From contig LFTR01000010.1 in the NCBI GenBank assembly GCA_001513425.1, positions 7,677-39,685 on the forward strand: a stretch of DNA of 32,009 bases, given 5' to 3'. The position numbers and the translations under genes are program-made. This document shows, piece after piece, positions 7,024 through 15,552 of the stretch; position 1 is the first letter of the stretch; every line of letters begins with the position of its first letter. The DNA is from Clostridiales bacterium DTU024 (lineage in GTDB: Bacteria; Bacillota; Clostridia; Christensenellales; Aristaeellaceae). Below the pieces are notes generated by a model. The model did not search any database. It was not told where the DNA came from and saw only the letters and a program-made list of their open reading frames with translations.

Positions 7024-9559
7024 ACCAATTTACGCCTGTATTCACATCACTGAGCAACGGCACGTCCAGCGAAATAATATTTTCCATTGTATTTTTGAGC
7101 AGTTTTTGCACCTTTTCCATTTCGTTCTGCGGGGTCTCGATGATGAGTTCATCGTGCACTTGAAGGATGAGGCGCGCGCGGTACTTGCCCTTTAGCAGCT
7201 CCTCGTGTACACGCACCATGGCGGCCTTGATTATGTCTGCCGCTGTACCCTGTATGGGTGTATTGATAGCTACGCGTTCGCCAAAGCTGCGTGTGTTGAA
7301 ATTGCTGCTTTGCAGTTCAGGCAGCGGTCTGCGCCTGCCGTACAAAGTTTGGGAATAGCCTTTGTTGCGGCCTTCCTGTTTGGCGCGCTCCATAAACTCG
7401 TGCACGCCCGGGTAGGTGGTGAAGTATTTGGCAATGAACTCTGCGGCTTCTTTACGGCTGATGCCGATGTTCTGCGCTAATCCAAAGTCGCTTATTCCGT
7501 ACACGATGCCAAAATTGACCGCCTTGGCGGCGGAGCGCATATGGTCTGTCACTTCTTCCATGCCAACGCCGTTCACCAGCGCAGCCGTGCGTGTATGGAT
7601 GTCTTCGCCGCGGATGAACGTGTCGCGCATGTTTTTATCGCCGCTCATGTGCGCAAGGATGCGCAGCTCGATTTGCGAATAGTCACCATCCACCAGCACG
7701 CAGCCCTCTTTTGCTCTGAAAGCACGGCGGATCTCCCGGCCGATATCGGTGCGCACGGGGATGTTTTGGAGATTTGGATCGTTGGAGGAAATGCGCCCGG
7801 TGGCCGTGCCGGTTTGCTCGAATGTGGTGTGCACGCGCCCGGATGCGTCCATGTTGCGCAGGAGCGGCTCTATGTAAGTGCTGTTGAGCTTGGTCACTTG
7901 CCGCCAGGAGAGTATCATGCCGACGGCGGGATGCAGTTCGCGTATAGCTTCCAGCGTTGCCGCGTCGGTCGAATAACTCTTGCCTTTGGCGGTCTTGCGC
8001 CGCGTGGGCAGGCCCAAAGTATCAAACAATACCTTGCCTAACTGCTGCGGGCTGTTGATGTTGAATTCGCCCGCGCCGCACGCTTCAAAGATGCCCTCCT
8101 GCAGCTGTTCAGCCTGTCTGGTAAATCCGTCTCCCAGCTCCGTCAGCACAGTGCCGTCCACCTGAAAACCTTCCTTTTCCATATGGAAAAGCACTTTGAT
8201 GAGCGGTACTTCCATGGTTTCATAGAGGGAAAGCATACCTTGACTGTTGAGCAGCTCTTCTTGCTTTTTTTGCAGTGACAAGACGCCCGCGCTGCTGCGC
8301 TCGCCAAAAGCCTGCAGGGAATAGCTTTTTTCCTGCGGATTGTTGAGGTATGCCGCAACCATCGTATCCCATTCGATTTCGGGCAGCGGCAGATCCAGTT
8401 TGTCCAGGCGATGAAAGAGGTCTTTGACGAAATGCGTCTGGACGGGGCGATTAAGCAGCGGGCGCAGTGATCGCATGGCTTCTTCATAGATCAATCCGTC
8501 GCCTTGCTCGAAAAGTGATTGCTGGCCGGCTTTCAGGGCGACTTTGATATGTTCGTCTTCCTGTGATACAGTTATTTCATCATCGGATACCAGCAATGTC
8601 CAGGAGGCGTCCTTAAGGGTACCCAGTGTCTCAACAAGCCGTTTGCGACTGCGCGGTTCGTGCCAATTGACCTTGGGCGCTTCGTTTGCGGGTTCTTGTA
8701 CGCCGGTTACTTTGGCCAGTCGCTGGTAGATGGTATTGAGTTCGTATTTTTTCAGTGTCGGCAAGCCGTCCTGCAGCCGCGTCAATGACCAGTCTGCCAA
8801 GCGGTACTTGATGGGAGCGGCGGTATTAATGGTGGCAAGCCATTTGGAAAACACCGCTTGTTCCTTATTGCTGCGAATGTTTTCGCCCAGCTTCCCTTTG
8901 ATATCATCGGCGTGTTCCAGCACGCTTTCCATGGTTCCGTACTCTTTCAACAGCTTTATCGATGTTTTTTCGCCCACGCCCGGAATGCCGGGAATATTGT
9001 CGCTTGCGTCACCCATCAGGCCCTTCCAGTCTGTGACCTGCTCGGGCGTGATTCCGTAAAGATCAAACACCATGGGCGGGTCAAACAGCGTGATCTCGCT
9101 GATGCCTTTGCGCGTATAAAGCAGATGTGTGTGCTGGCTGACCAATTGGAGCGCGTCCCGGTCACCGCTGACCAGCAATGAGATCATTTTTTTTTCGCCG
9201 CAGTCGCGGCTGATGGTGCCCAGCAAATCATCCGCCTCGTAGCCCATAAGGCTGATAACGCCGATGTGCATGCTGTTGAGTACTTCTTTGATGATGTCAA
9301 ACTGAGACACCAGTTCATCTGCCGTGGGCGCGCGGCCGGCTTTGTAATCCTCATATTCGGTATGACGGAAGGTGGGGCCGTGCTCATCAAAAGCGACGAC
9401 GCAATATTCGGGATGATAATCTTCAATGGCCCTAAGCAAAATCAAAAGGAAACCATGAACCGCGTTGGTGTAAACGCCGTTTGCGTCCATCAGCGGCAAT
9501 GCATGGAACGCGCGGTGCATCAAGCTGTTTCCGTCAATGATCATACATGTTTCGGTCAA
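7010..9559 (-). CDS. polA: DNA polymerase I with degenerate proofreading domain
   Basis: PolA fills gaps and removes RNA primers during replication and repair. From the chosen start the protein has 849 residues: a 5'-nuclease domain (about 1-285), a vestigial 3'-5' exonuclease domain (about 300-470) and a family A polymerase domain. Motif A (YSQIELRILAHMSGD), motif B (RSAAKAVNFGIVYG) and motif C (LILQVHDELIIETP) are intact. The first exonuclease motif D-x-E is missing, where the segment reads LLVSDDEITVS, so proofreading is probably lost, as in Bst or Taq enzymes. I chose TTG at 9559 because GGGAGG lies 8 nt upstream; a GTG at 9568 overlaps that site and ATG at 9544 is a third option. It heads the polA-coaE-SLT-SBP-flavin reductase run. 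Confidence 0.97.
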   Translation of the reverse strand: MTETCMIIDGNSLMHRAFHALPLMDANGVYTNAVHGFLLILLRAIEDYHPEYCVVAFDEHGPTFRHTEYEDYKAGRAPTADELVSQFDIIKEVLNSMHIGVISLMGYEADDLLGTISRDCGEKKMISLLVSGDRDALQLVSQHTHLLYTRKGISEITLFDPPMVFDLYGITPEQVTDWKGLMGDASDNIPGIPGVGEKTSIKLLKEYGTMESVLEHADDIKGKLGENIRSNKEQAVFSKWLATINTAAPIKYRLADWSLTRLQDGLPTLKKYELNTIYQRLAKVTGVQEPANEAPKVNWHEPRSRKRLVETLGTLKDASWTLLVSDDEITVSQEDEHIKVALKAGQQSLFEQGDGLIYEEAMRSLRPLLNRPVQTHFVKDLFHRLDKLDLPLPEIEWDTMVAAYLNNPQEKSYSLQAFGERSSAGVLSLQKKQEELLNSQGMLSLYETMEVPLIKVLFHMEKEGFQVDGTVLTELGDGFTRQAEQLQEGIFEACGAGEFNINSPQQLGKVLFDTLGLPTRRKTAKGKSYSTDAATLEAIRELHPAVGMILSWRQVTKLNSTYIEPLLRNMDASGRVHTTFEQTGTATGRISSNDPNLQNIPVRTDIGREIRRAFRAKEGCVLVDGDYSQIELRILAHMSGDKNMRDTFIRGEDIHTRTAALVNGVGMEEVTDHMRSAAKAVNFGIVYGISDFGLAQNIGISRKEAAEFIAKYFTTYPGVHEFMERAKQEGRNKGYSQTLYGRRRPLPELQSSNFNTRSFGERVAINTPIQGTAADIIKAAMVRVHEELLKGKYRARLILQVHDELIIETPQNEMEKVQKLLKNTMENIISLDVPLLSDVNTGVNWYESK

Positions 9560-9579
9560 ATAGCTCACCTCCCGGACGC

Positions 9580-9608
9580 ATTATATCATAATGAAGGCGC
9601 AATTCAAA
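9580..9608 (-). promoter_or_regulatory. Probable polA promoter
   Basis: On the minus strand a perfect TATAAT (9585-9580) lies about 20 nt before the polA start. A weak -35 (TTGAAT, about 9607-9602) is 16 bp upstream and overlaps the T-tract side of the glyA terminator. The predicted leader is very short, with the Shine-Dalgarno site almost at the transcript start, so the call is moderate. Confidence 0.5.
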
Positions 9609-9633
9609 TTAAAAGGCCGCCCACACGGGCGGC
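9605..9633 (-). terminator. Rho-independent terminator after glyA
   Basis: Read on the minus strand, GCCGCCC (9633-9627) pairs perfectly with GGGCGGC (9622-9616) around a 4-nt loop. It is followed by CTTTTAATTT. It lies 17 nt after the glyA stop codon. Confidence 0.85.
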
Positions 9634-9649
9634 GAAGCGTTATCAAATC

Positions 9650-10888
9650 TCAGTATAGCGGGTGTGCGGCGGTGAGCTTTGCAACCTCACTGAGCACATA
9701 TGAGGTCGCGGCCTCTTTCTCGCGCAGTATCTTGCCAAAACAGCGCCCGATGATCGCCATGTCATTTTCATTCATGCCGCGAGAAGTCACGGCGGGCGTA
9801 CCGATGCGAAGGCCGCTGGTTACAGAGGGTTTGCGCTTATCACGGGGCACCATGTTCTTGTTTGTGGTGATTTTGGCCTGTCCCAGCAACGTTTCCATTC
9901 GCAGACCCGTCATATCGTCCATCTGGGAAAAATCAAGCAAAAGCAGGTGATTGTCCGTACCACCCGATACCATTGGAATATTCTCCCGGCGCAGGGCTTG
10001 CTCCAGCGCCTTGGCGTTGTCGATGATTTTCTGCTGGTAGACCTTGAACGACGGCTGCAGCGCTTCCAGAAAACAGATCGCCTTTGCGGCGATAACATGC
10101 ATTAACGGTCCGCCCTGTATGCCCGGGAAGATGGCTTTATCGATGGCTTTGGCGAACTCGTCTTGGCATAGAATGAGGCCGCCCCGTGGACCGCGCAGCG
10201 TCTTGTGGGTGGTCGAAGTGACAACATGGGCATAGGGAATGGGGGAAGGGTGGAGTCCCGCAGCGACCAGCCCTGCAATGTGCGCCATATCCACCATCAA
10301 ATAGGCTCCCGCTTCGTCCGCGATTTGCCGAAAAGCCTCAAAATCAATACTGCGCGGATAGGCGGATGCTCCCGCAACGATCAGCTTGGGTTTGACTTCC
10401 CTGGCTTTTGCACGCAGGGCATCGTAGTCGATACGCTCGGTCTGCGCGTCTACGCCATACGATTCGAAATGGAAATACTTGCCGGAAATGTTGACCGGGC
10501 TGCCGTGCGTCAAGTGCCCGCCGTGGTTGAGGTTCATACCCAGCACCACATCACCTGGATTCAACAGAGCATAGTACACGGCCATGTTGGCCTGTGAGCC
10601 GGAATGCGGCTGAACGTTGGCATGTTCGGCACCGAAAAGCTCTTTGGCACGGTCGCGCGCAATATTCTCAGCAATATCCACAAATTCGCACCCGCCATAG
10701 TAGCGCTTGCCGGGGTAGCCTTCCGCATATTTGTTGGTAAGGGGGCTGCCCATCGCGGCCATGACGGCGGCGCTTACGAAGTTTTCTGAGGCGATCAGTT
10801 CAATATGGTCTTCCTGCCGCCGGGCCTCAGATAGCATTGCCTCCAATATGGCCGGGTCTTGTTTCAATACATCAGGCGCGTTCCACAT
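9650..10888 (-). CDS. glyA: Serine hydroxymethyltransferase
   Basis: GlyA is the PLP enzyme that interconverts serine and glycine while producing 5,10-methylene-tetrahydrofolate. It is cytosolic and usually acts as a dimer or tetramer. The 412-residue product has the family length. It shows [10 protein letters not shown] near residues 29-38, [13 protein letters not shown] near 54-66, the [10 protein letters not shown] segment and the PLP-binding lysine Lys229 in [14 protein letters not shown]. The ATG at 10888 has AAGGGAGA upstream. The gene lies 44 nt downstream of the SRP RNA gene on the same strand, and no separate promoter is evident between them, so read-through transcription is possible. 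A clear terminator follows it. Confidence 0.98.
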   Translation of the reverse strand: MWNAPDVLKQDPAILEAMLSEARRQEDHIELIASENFVSAAVMAAMGSPLTNKYAEGYPGKRYYGGCEFVDIAENIARDRAKELFGAEHANVQPHSGSQANMAVYYALLNPGDVVLGMNLNHGGHLTHGSPVNISGKYFHFESYGVDAQTERIDYDALRAKAREVKPKLIVAGASAYPRSIDFEAFRQIADEAGAYLMVDMAHIAGLVAAGLHPSPIPYAHVVTSTTHKTLRGPRGGLILCQDEFAKAIDKAIFPGIQGGPLMHVIAAKAICFLEALQPSFKVYQQKIIDNAKALEQALRRENIPMVSGGTDNHLLLLDFSQMDDMTGLRMETLLGQAKITTNKNMVPRDKRKPSVTSGLRIGTPAVTSRGMNENDMAIIGRCFGKILREKEAATSYVLSEVAKLTAAHPLY

Positions 10889-10932
10889 GTCCTTGTCTCC
10901 CTTACATATTCTCGCATATATGCAAATAAAAT

Positions 10933-11051
10933 GCCGTATGCTTTGTCAGGCACTCCTGCAGCACATTCCAACTTGCGCTTACTGCTGCTTCCTTCCGGAC
11001 CTGACAGGGTTCACACCATGGAATCGCACAGGACCCGATGCCGCATACGGC
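10933..11051 (-). ncRNA. ffs: Signal recognition particle RNA, small (4.5S-like) type
   Basis: The minus strand at 11014-10978 carries the hallmark SRP domain, including GTGAACCCTGTCAGGTCC followed by GGAAGGAAGCAGCAGTAAG, the helix 8 region that binds Ffh. The ends 11051-11043 and 10941-10933 (GCCGTATGC and GCATACGGC) form a perfect 9-bp closing helix. That defines a hairpin RNA of about 119 nt without room for an Alu domain. A short U-rich stretch (ATTTTATTTG) follows. It partners with Ffh in co-translational membrane targeting. Exact ends are inferred from the closing helix. Confidence 0.95.
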
Positions 11052-11057
11052 AAATGC

Positions 11058-11086
11058 ATCATACAATAACACAAGCTAAAATGCAA
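11058..11086 (-). promoter_or_regulatory. Promoter of the SRP RNA gene
   Basis: On the minus strand TTGCAT (11086-11081), a 17-bp spacer and TATGAT (11063-11058) sit 6 nt before the predicted 5' end of the SRP RNA. This is the spacing expected for a sigma-A-type promoter. It lies immediately after the S41 peptidase stop codon. Confidence 0.7.
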
Positions 11087-11094
11087 CAACCCGG

Positions 11095-12315
11095 TCACCG
11101 CCGGGCGGTACCCGAAGGAGAAATGATTTTCAGCATTTCTTCGTATGCGGTCTCAAGCTGTGGGTCTGACAGATCCCCAAACTGGAAATAGGTGTTTTGC
11201 ATGTCTTCCGGAATGAGGCTCTCAACGTGGGGCTCCACACCAACTTCATGCACTTGGTTACCATTGGGCGAAAAATACTGCGCGCTGGTAAACTGAAAGC
11301 CGCTGACGCCATCGCTAAGGCCAATCACATACTGAATGACGCCCTTGCCAAAAGTGGTGGTTCCCACAATAGTGGCGCGCTCATAGTCTTTAAGAGCGGC
11401 CGCGAATATTTCGGAGGTGGAGGCTGAGTTTTCATTCAGGACGAGCACCAGGGGGATATCGGTTTTGCCGTTTTTGGTGTAGGTCTTTTCCTGGGTTTTT
11501 GCTCTGTCTTCGGTATAGAAAAGCACATTCTCATCCAGAAACAGATCTGCCATGTCCACGCCCGCCTGCACCCATCCGCCCGGATTGTCGCGCAGATCGA
11601 TTACAATGCCTTTGGCACCTTTTGCGGTCAAATCCGTCAAGGCGTTTTCAAAAGCCTCCGCCACATCACCCGCAAACTCATATACGGCAATATAACCCAC
11701 ATCATTATCCAGCATACCGCTTTCCACACGGTTGACCGTGATGTCCGCCTTGACGATGTCAAAAGGCAGCACTTCGCCATTCCTGACCACTTCCACATGT
11801 ACGGTTTCACCCGGCACGCCGCGCATCAGATTGACCGCGTCCTGCATGGTGGCGGTGGATACTTCCAATTCTTCCACCTTATAAAAGATGTCGCCTTTTT
11901 TGAGGCCTGCCTCTTCCGCCGGCGTGCCTCGGAAAACACGCACAATGGTTACCGAGGAATCCCGCCAGTCGCCCAGCATCTGTACACCGATACCCGCATA
12001 CTTGCCTTCATCATCCTCCCACATGGTCTCCCATGCCTCGGCAGGATAATAGAATGTGTAAGCGTCACCAAGGCCTGACAGCAAACCTTGGATCGCGCCT
12101 TCCAGCATAGCCTTTTCTTCCGGTTCCTTATAGTAGTAGGTTTCCACGTATTGGCGAACTTCTTCCACTAACGCGTACTTTTTGAGGCTCTCGTATTCAC
12201 TTCGGGAAATGGTGACGGTGTCATTGGGCCCAAAGATGTTGGACGCGCTGGCCGCTTGGGCTCCGGAAAGCAGCATCATGAGAACGACAGAAATGATCAG
12301 GGTTTTTTTGAACAT
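11095..12315 (-). CDS. S41 family C-terminal processing peptidase (CtpA-like)
   Basis: This exported serine protease is of the carboxyl-terminal processing family. The 406-residue product begins with a signal peptide or anchor (hydrophobic residues about 5-22). A PDZ domain follows (about 95-185, with GIGVQM and GTPAEEAGLKKGD) and then the S41 catalytic core. The NENSASTSE motif (about residues 294-302) holds the nucleophilic Ser, and TTFGKG (Lys about 324) holds the general base of the Ser-Lys dyad. I prefer ATG 12315, which has AAAGGA 7 nt upstream, over ATG 12321, which abuts that site. The gene follows the PucR-type regulator directly, almost certainly in one transcript. Substrate unknown. 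Confidence 0.93.
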   Translation of the reverse strand: MFKKTLIISVVLMMLLSGAQAASASNIFGPNDTVTISRSEYESLKKYALVEEVRQYVETYYYKEPEEKAMLEGAIQGLLSGLGDAYTFYYPAEAWETMWEDDEGKYAGIGVQMLGDWRDSSVTIVRVFRGTPAEEAGLKKGDIFYKVEELEVSTATMQDAVNLMRGVPGETVHVEVVRNGEVLPFDIVKADITVNRVESGMLDNDVGYIAVYEFAGDVAEAFENALTDLTAKGAKGIVIDLRDNPGGWVQAGVDMADLFLDENVLFYTEDRAKTQEKTYTKNGKTDIPLVLVLNENSASTSEIFAAALKDYERATIVGTTTFGKGVIQYVIGLSDGVSGFQFTSAQYFSPNGNQVHEVGVEPHVESLIPEDMQNTYFQFGDLSDPQLETAYEEMLKIISPSGTARR

Positions 12316-12317
12316 AT

Positions 12318-13409
12318 TCATTTCCTTTCAAGTTGGCTAATGGATAAGCTGTTGCGCAAATCGGCGTTTTTCTTCATTTCGTAGAGCAATTTGAACGTAA
12401 CGGCGTCCCGGAAGGAGCGCAGATCCAGCCCGGTCTGTTTCTGGACCTTATCCAGCCGATACACCAGTGTGTTGCGGTGAATGTACATCTGCCTTGCCGT
12501 ATCGGACAAATTAAGATCTTTTGCCAGGAACATGTTGATGGTATCGAGCATCTCGTCGGAAAAAAGGCGCATGGTCTTGCGGTTGAACAGCAGGGCATGA
12601 TAGTGCGCGGCTGTTTCCTGCGGGACTTCCGCTAAAAAACGCTCGAGCAGCATGTTGTGGTAAACAAAAATACTGTCCGTCGGGCGGAACAAGCGTCCAA
12701 TGCTCAGGGCCGTGTTGGCTTGGCTGAAGCTGGCCGGCAGTTCCTGCACCTTCTGCACGACGCTTCCTATGCCTATAGTAATGGCAAGGCCTTCCTCACT
12801 CAACGCCGTTTCCTGAATGGCGGCGGCAAATTCACCCATTTCATCCATTCCGCCTGCTCCAGATATGGTTTTTATTAGGGCCGCGGTAGGTTTGGAAATG
12901 TCCACCAATACATCTCCGTCTTCCATGGGCAGCATGTTCCTCAGCATATCTGCCGCGGGGTAGGGGATGGCATCCGTCATGCTGATAATGATGACGCAGC
13001 GCGGTGCTTCACGCGGCATGCCATATTCATTAATAAGCGCTTCCAATTCGGTCATGGGCAAGTGACCGGTCAGCACACTATGGTACGCCGAGTTGGCGCG
13101 ACTTAAACGGTCCTCTTTGTTGCCCAAAGCCCGCGCCAACGCAGCGGCCATGAGAAGACTGTCCCCGCCAAAATCCGAAGCCGGTGTCATCAAAATAATA
13201 CCGTCATATAGGTCTACGCGCAGGAAGAGGAAGCCCTGCGACGTAGTTATGTCGCCGCTATGCAAATTGAGCGGAGGTTGTACTTCTTTGGTAACATTGC
13301 CAAACAAGAGTGTTCCCGTCCCGTCAAACACTGTAAAAGGCGTACTCAGGTTAGAAAAGACATCGCTAAGGCGTCTGACAAACTGATTGAACATAACTGT
13401 TCCTTTCAT
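12318..13409 (-). CDS. PucR/CdaR-type transcriptional regulator
   Basis: This 363-residue protein ends in a PucR C-terminal helix-turn-helix domain. Residues about 285-345 contain FLAKDLNLSDTARQMYIHRNTLVYRLDKVQ, matching the LAeTA..L.iHrNTl.YRl..i pattern of CdaR and PucR regulators. The central region (about 120-260) resembles the GGDEF-like module found in the same family, with TIGIGSVVQKVQELPASFSQANTALSIG as a recognisable part. The N-terminal sensing region is not identifiable. Two ATG codons with good ribosome-binding sites exist (13409 and 13394); I kept the first. It has its own promoter, diverging from rpmH, and is followed at once by the S41 peptidase gene, a candidate target or partner. 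Effector unknown. Confidence 0.85.
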   Translation of the reverse strand: MKGTVMFNQFVRRLSDVFSNLSTPFTVFDGTGTLLFGNVTKEVQPPLNLHSGDITTSQGFLFLRVDLYDGIILMTPASDFGGDSLLMAAALARALGNKEDRLSRANSAYHSVLTGHLPMTELEALINEYGMPREAPRCVIIISMTDAIPYPAADMLRNMLPMEDGDVLVDISKPTAALIKTISGAGGMDEMGEFAAAIQETALSEEGLAITIGIGSVVQKVQELPASFSQANTALSIGRLFRPTDSIFVYHNMLLERFLAEVPQETAAHYHALLFNRKTMRLFSDEMLDTINMFLAKDLNLSDTARQMYIHRNTLVYRLDKVQKQTGLDLRSFRDAVTFKLLYEMKKNADLRNSLSISQLERK

Positions 13410-13434
13410 ACTTCCTTTCCTCTGAAGTCAATTG

Positions 13435-13462
13435 ATTATATCACACGCACTTTTGAATGCAA
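13435..13462 (-). promoter_or_regulatory. Promoter of the PucR-type regulator gene
   Basis: The minus strand shows TTGCAT (13462-13457), a 16-bp spacer and a perfect TATAAT (13440-13435), about 25 nt before the regulator ATG. It points away from the rpmH promoter, with about 120 bp between the two. Confidence 0.6.
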
Positions 13463-13584
13463 AGACGAATCGCGGGCGCGGCTTTTACCGTAGTATGGAT
13501 TATGATGTGCCGCAGATTCAGCGTCGGCCGTTAACGCACCCGGCTGAGCTTGTTTGGGTTGCCCCGGTTCATTCGTTTTTTGTA

Positions 13585-13613
13585 TTGACAGAGTTTTGGG
13601 GTTTTAGTATACT
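13585..13613 (+). promoter_or_regulatory. Strong promoter of the rpmH operon
   Basis: TTGACA (13585-13590) and TATACT (13608-13613) are separated by exactly 17 bp, a near-consensus sigma-A promoter. The leader to the rpmH ATG is about 70 nt. Confidence 0.85.
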
Positions 13614-13637
13614 CTAACGGTTGCCCAAGGGTGTTCC

Positions 13638-13671
13638 GCATTTATACAATGCGTGCAGACGCCGTAGCGTC
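13638..13671 (+). other. Two small hairpins in the rpmH leader
   Basis: GCATT-TATAC-AATGC (13638-13652) and GACGC-CGTA-GCGTC (13658-13671) are back-to-back perfect 5-bp stems in the 5' leader. They end just before the AAAGGAGAG ribosome-binding site. Whether they regulate anything is unknown. Confidence 0.4.
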
Positions 13672-13691
13672 AGATAAAGGAGAGTCTATCC

Positions 13692-13826
13692 ATGTTACGT
13701 ACCTATCAACCCAAAAAGCGCCAGCGCAGTAAGGTGCATGGTTTCCGTGCCCGTATGTCTACCAGGAATGGCCGCCGCGTACTTGCAAGAAGGCGCGCTC
13801 GCGGCCGTAAGGTGCTCAGCGCCTAA
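13692..13826 (+). CDS. rpmH: Ribosomal protein L34
   Basis: This short gene encodes 44 residues, the normal length of L34 of the large ribosomal subunit. The product starts [18 protein letters not shown] and continues with the [22 protein letters not shown] core, the diagnostic very basic L34 pattern. AAAGGAGAG lies 7-8 nt before the ATG. It is the first gene of the rpmH-rnpA-yidD-yidC-jag set and has a near-consensus promoter. In most bacteria dnaA diverges from rpmH; here the divergent gene is a PucR-type regulator. Confidence 0.98.
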   Translation: MLRTYQPKKRQRSKVHGFRARMSTRNGRRVLARRRARGRKVLSA

Positions 13827-13938
13827 TTTTCCGTCCCCGCTTCTTGGTATGGCTTAATTGCCCGCTTCGCTGCCGGCTTTGGCAAGTGTTGGCGGGCATT
13901 CTAAGCTTATCCAATCAACAGTCTCACCCGGAAGACGC

Positions 13939-14274
13939 ATGCAGAAAAGTTACAGCATCAAGAAGAATGGCCACTTTCAATATGTATACAGGAAGGGAAA
14001 AGGAGTCTCCACTGCGCGGCTGGCGCTCACCTACGTGCGAGCGGGCAAGCTGCAGGCAGGTTTTTCTGTCAGCAAAAAAGTTGGCAATGCCGTTGTACGC
14101 AACCGCGTAAAGCGTCGGTTGAGGGAAAACTTCCGGCTTAATATCCCTCAACTCAAAAACGGATTCTATGTTTTTTCTGCGCGCCCCACAGCCGCTCAGG
14201 CAGACTATCATCAGCTTGAGCACGACATGAACAGTCTCTTGAGCCGCTTGAACCTCTGGAAAGACGCACAGTGA
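13939..14274 (+). CDS. rnpA: Ribonuclease P protein component
   Basis: RnpA is the protein subunit that assists the catalytic RNA of RNase P in maturing tRNA 5' ends. From the ATG at 13939 it has 111 residues, starting [17 protein letters not shown]. It carries the hallmark RNR motif region in [21 protein letters not shown] (about residues 45-65). An upstream in-frame TTG at 13858 would add 27 residues with no family similarity, so I rejected it. The gene is followed by yidD with a 4-nt overlap, the classical arrangement. Confidence 0.96.
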   Translation: MQKSYSIKKNGHFQYVYRKGKGVSTARLALTYVRAGKLQAGFSVSKKVGNAVVRNRVKRRLRENFRLNIPQLKNGFYVFSARPTAAQADYHQLEHDMNSLLSRLNLWKDAQ

Positions 14275-14510
14275 AAAGGCTGTTATTAGCTGCTATTCGT
14301 TTTTATCAGAAGAACATCAGTCCCCATAAAACACCCAGCTGTCGGTACATTCCATCGTGCTCGGAATATGCCCGTGTGGCTATCGAGAGATGGGGGGCCC
14401 TTCGGGGCGGATGGATGGGACTGCGCCGCATCCTGCGCTGCAATCCCTTTCACAAGGGCGGTTATGATCCTGTTAAAGAATTGCCAGATTCAGTCATTAG
14501 GAGGGATTAA
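14271..14510 (+). CDS. yidD: Membrane protein insertion efficiency factor YidD
   Basis: YidD is a small membrane-associated protein that helps YidC-dependent membrane protein insertion. The 79-residue product shows the family core: [19 protein letters not shown], then [16 protein letters not shown] with its conserved cysteines, and [14 protein letters not shown]. It starts with GTG at 14271, overlapping the rnpA stop by 4 nt, and lies 4 nt upstream of yidC. The order rnpA-yidD-yidC is conserved across bacteria. Confidence 0.96.
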   Translation: MKRLLLAAIRFYQKNISPHKTPSCRYIPSCSEYARVAIERWGALRGGWMGLRRILRCNPFHKGGYDPVKELPDSVIRRD

Positions 14511-14514
14511 TTAA

Positions 14515-15552
14515 GTGACGGACTTTCTCAGTAATATACTCAGCGGGATATTTGGTATCGTAGGCAACTATGGTTGGGCCATTGTGCTGTTCACCATTCT
14601 CATTCGCGTACTGCTGCTGCCGCTGGATATCAAAAACCGCAAAGGCATGCGCAAAATGCAGCAGATACAGCCGGAGATCAATAAGCTGCAGCAAAAGTAC
14701 GCCAACGACAAAGCAAAACTTCAGCAAAAGCAAAGTGAACTGATGAAAAAGGAAAAGTACAATCCTTTGTCCGGCTGTTTACCCTTGCTTATCCAGATGC
14801 CGATCCTGTTTGCGATGTTTGCGGCCATGCGGCAGATTTCCAGCCATCAAACGGTCGATCAGGTGTTTGTTTTTCTCAACGGTGATGTTCCTTTATACGA
14901 AGGCTGGCTGTGGGTGAAAAACCTCTGGATGGCTGATTCGCTCTTTGCATCTATCGCACCGAACCTGGCCAGTTTACAGGTCTTGGGTGCGGATGTATGG
15001 CAGAGCGTTTGGGCAGGACTGGCTGATCCAACCAAGCAGACCATTTTGGCGAATATCGCCGCACATGTGCCGGATTTTTCCGGTGTGCTCGATTTTTCCA
15101 GCGCGGAAGCCCTAAAAGCGTCCATGCCGTTTATCCAGAACGCTCTGTCCAGTATGCCCGCTTACCAGGCGGCACTGCAGACCATGCCGGGCTGGACGAA
15201 CCTCAATTTCATCCTTTTCAACATTTCCGTTTTCAACCAGTATAATGGACTGTTGATCCTACCGGTGCTGGCAGGTCTGACACAGGTATTGATGACTAAG
15301 TTTACCCCCGGTATGGCGCAGCCTGCGGCAGGCGCCGCGGCACCCGGCCAGCAAGCGGGTATGGGGAATTTCATGAAGTACTTCTTCCCGGTCTTTTCAG
15401 TTTACATCTGCTTGACCAGCAACGCGGGCTTTGCCCTTTACTGGGTGACGAGCAACCTGATCGCCTCCGTTTCCAACGTTGGCATATCAGCCTATTTTGA
15501 CCGCAAAGATCAGGAAAAGGTGCAGTTGATTGGGGAGAACACGATACGATGA
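14515..15552 (+). CDS. yidC: Membrane protein insertase YidC/OxaA
   Basis: YidC inserts and folds membrane proteins, alone or with SecYEG. The 345-residue product begins with a GTG start (AGGAGGG about 9 nt upstream). The first hydrophobic segment leads into TILIRVLLLPLDIKN, including the conserved Arg of the hydrophilic groove. A charged coiled-coil-like cytosolic loop (about 42-80, KMQQIQPEINKLQQKY) follows, then NPLSGCLPLLIQMPILFAMF. Later segments near 235-262 and 283-325 complete the core. There is no lipoprotein signal peptide, unlike SpoIIIJ of Bacillus. An unusually long stretch (about residues 115-225) between the second and third core helices looks like an extracytoplasmic insertion. 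It overlaps jag by 4 nt. Confidence 0.96.
   Translation: MTDFLSNILSGIFGIVGNYGWAIVLFTILIRVLLLPLDIKNRKGMRKMQQIQPEINKLQQKYANDKAKLQQKQSELMKKEKYNPLSGCLPLLIQMPILFAMFAAMRQISSHQTVDQVFVFLNGDVPLYEGWLWVKNLWMADSLFASIAPNLASLQVLGADVWQSVWAGLADPTKQTILANIAAHVPDFSGVLDFSSAEALKASMPFIQNALSSMPAYQAALQTMPGWTNLNFILFNISVFNQYNGLLILPVLAGLTQVLMTKFTPGMAQPAAGAAAPGQQAGMGNFMKYFFPVFSVYICLTSNAGFALYWVTSNLIASVSNVGISAYFDRKDQEKVQLIGENTIR

Noticed and set aside
13410..13691. Possible replication origin at the strand-switch point
   Set aside because: No DnaA-box-like repeats or AT-rich unwinding region seen, and the two divergent promoters account for much of the gap.
13939..14274. TTG start at 13858 for rnpA
   Set aside because: It would add 27 residues unlike any RnpA N-terminus; ATG 13939 gives the normal length.
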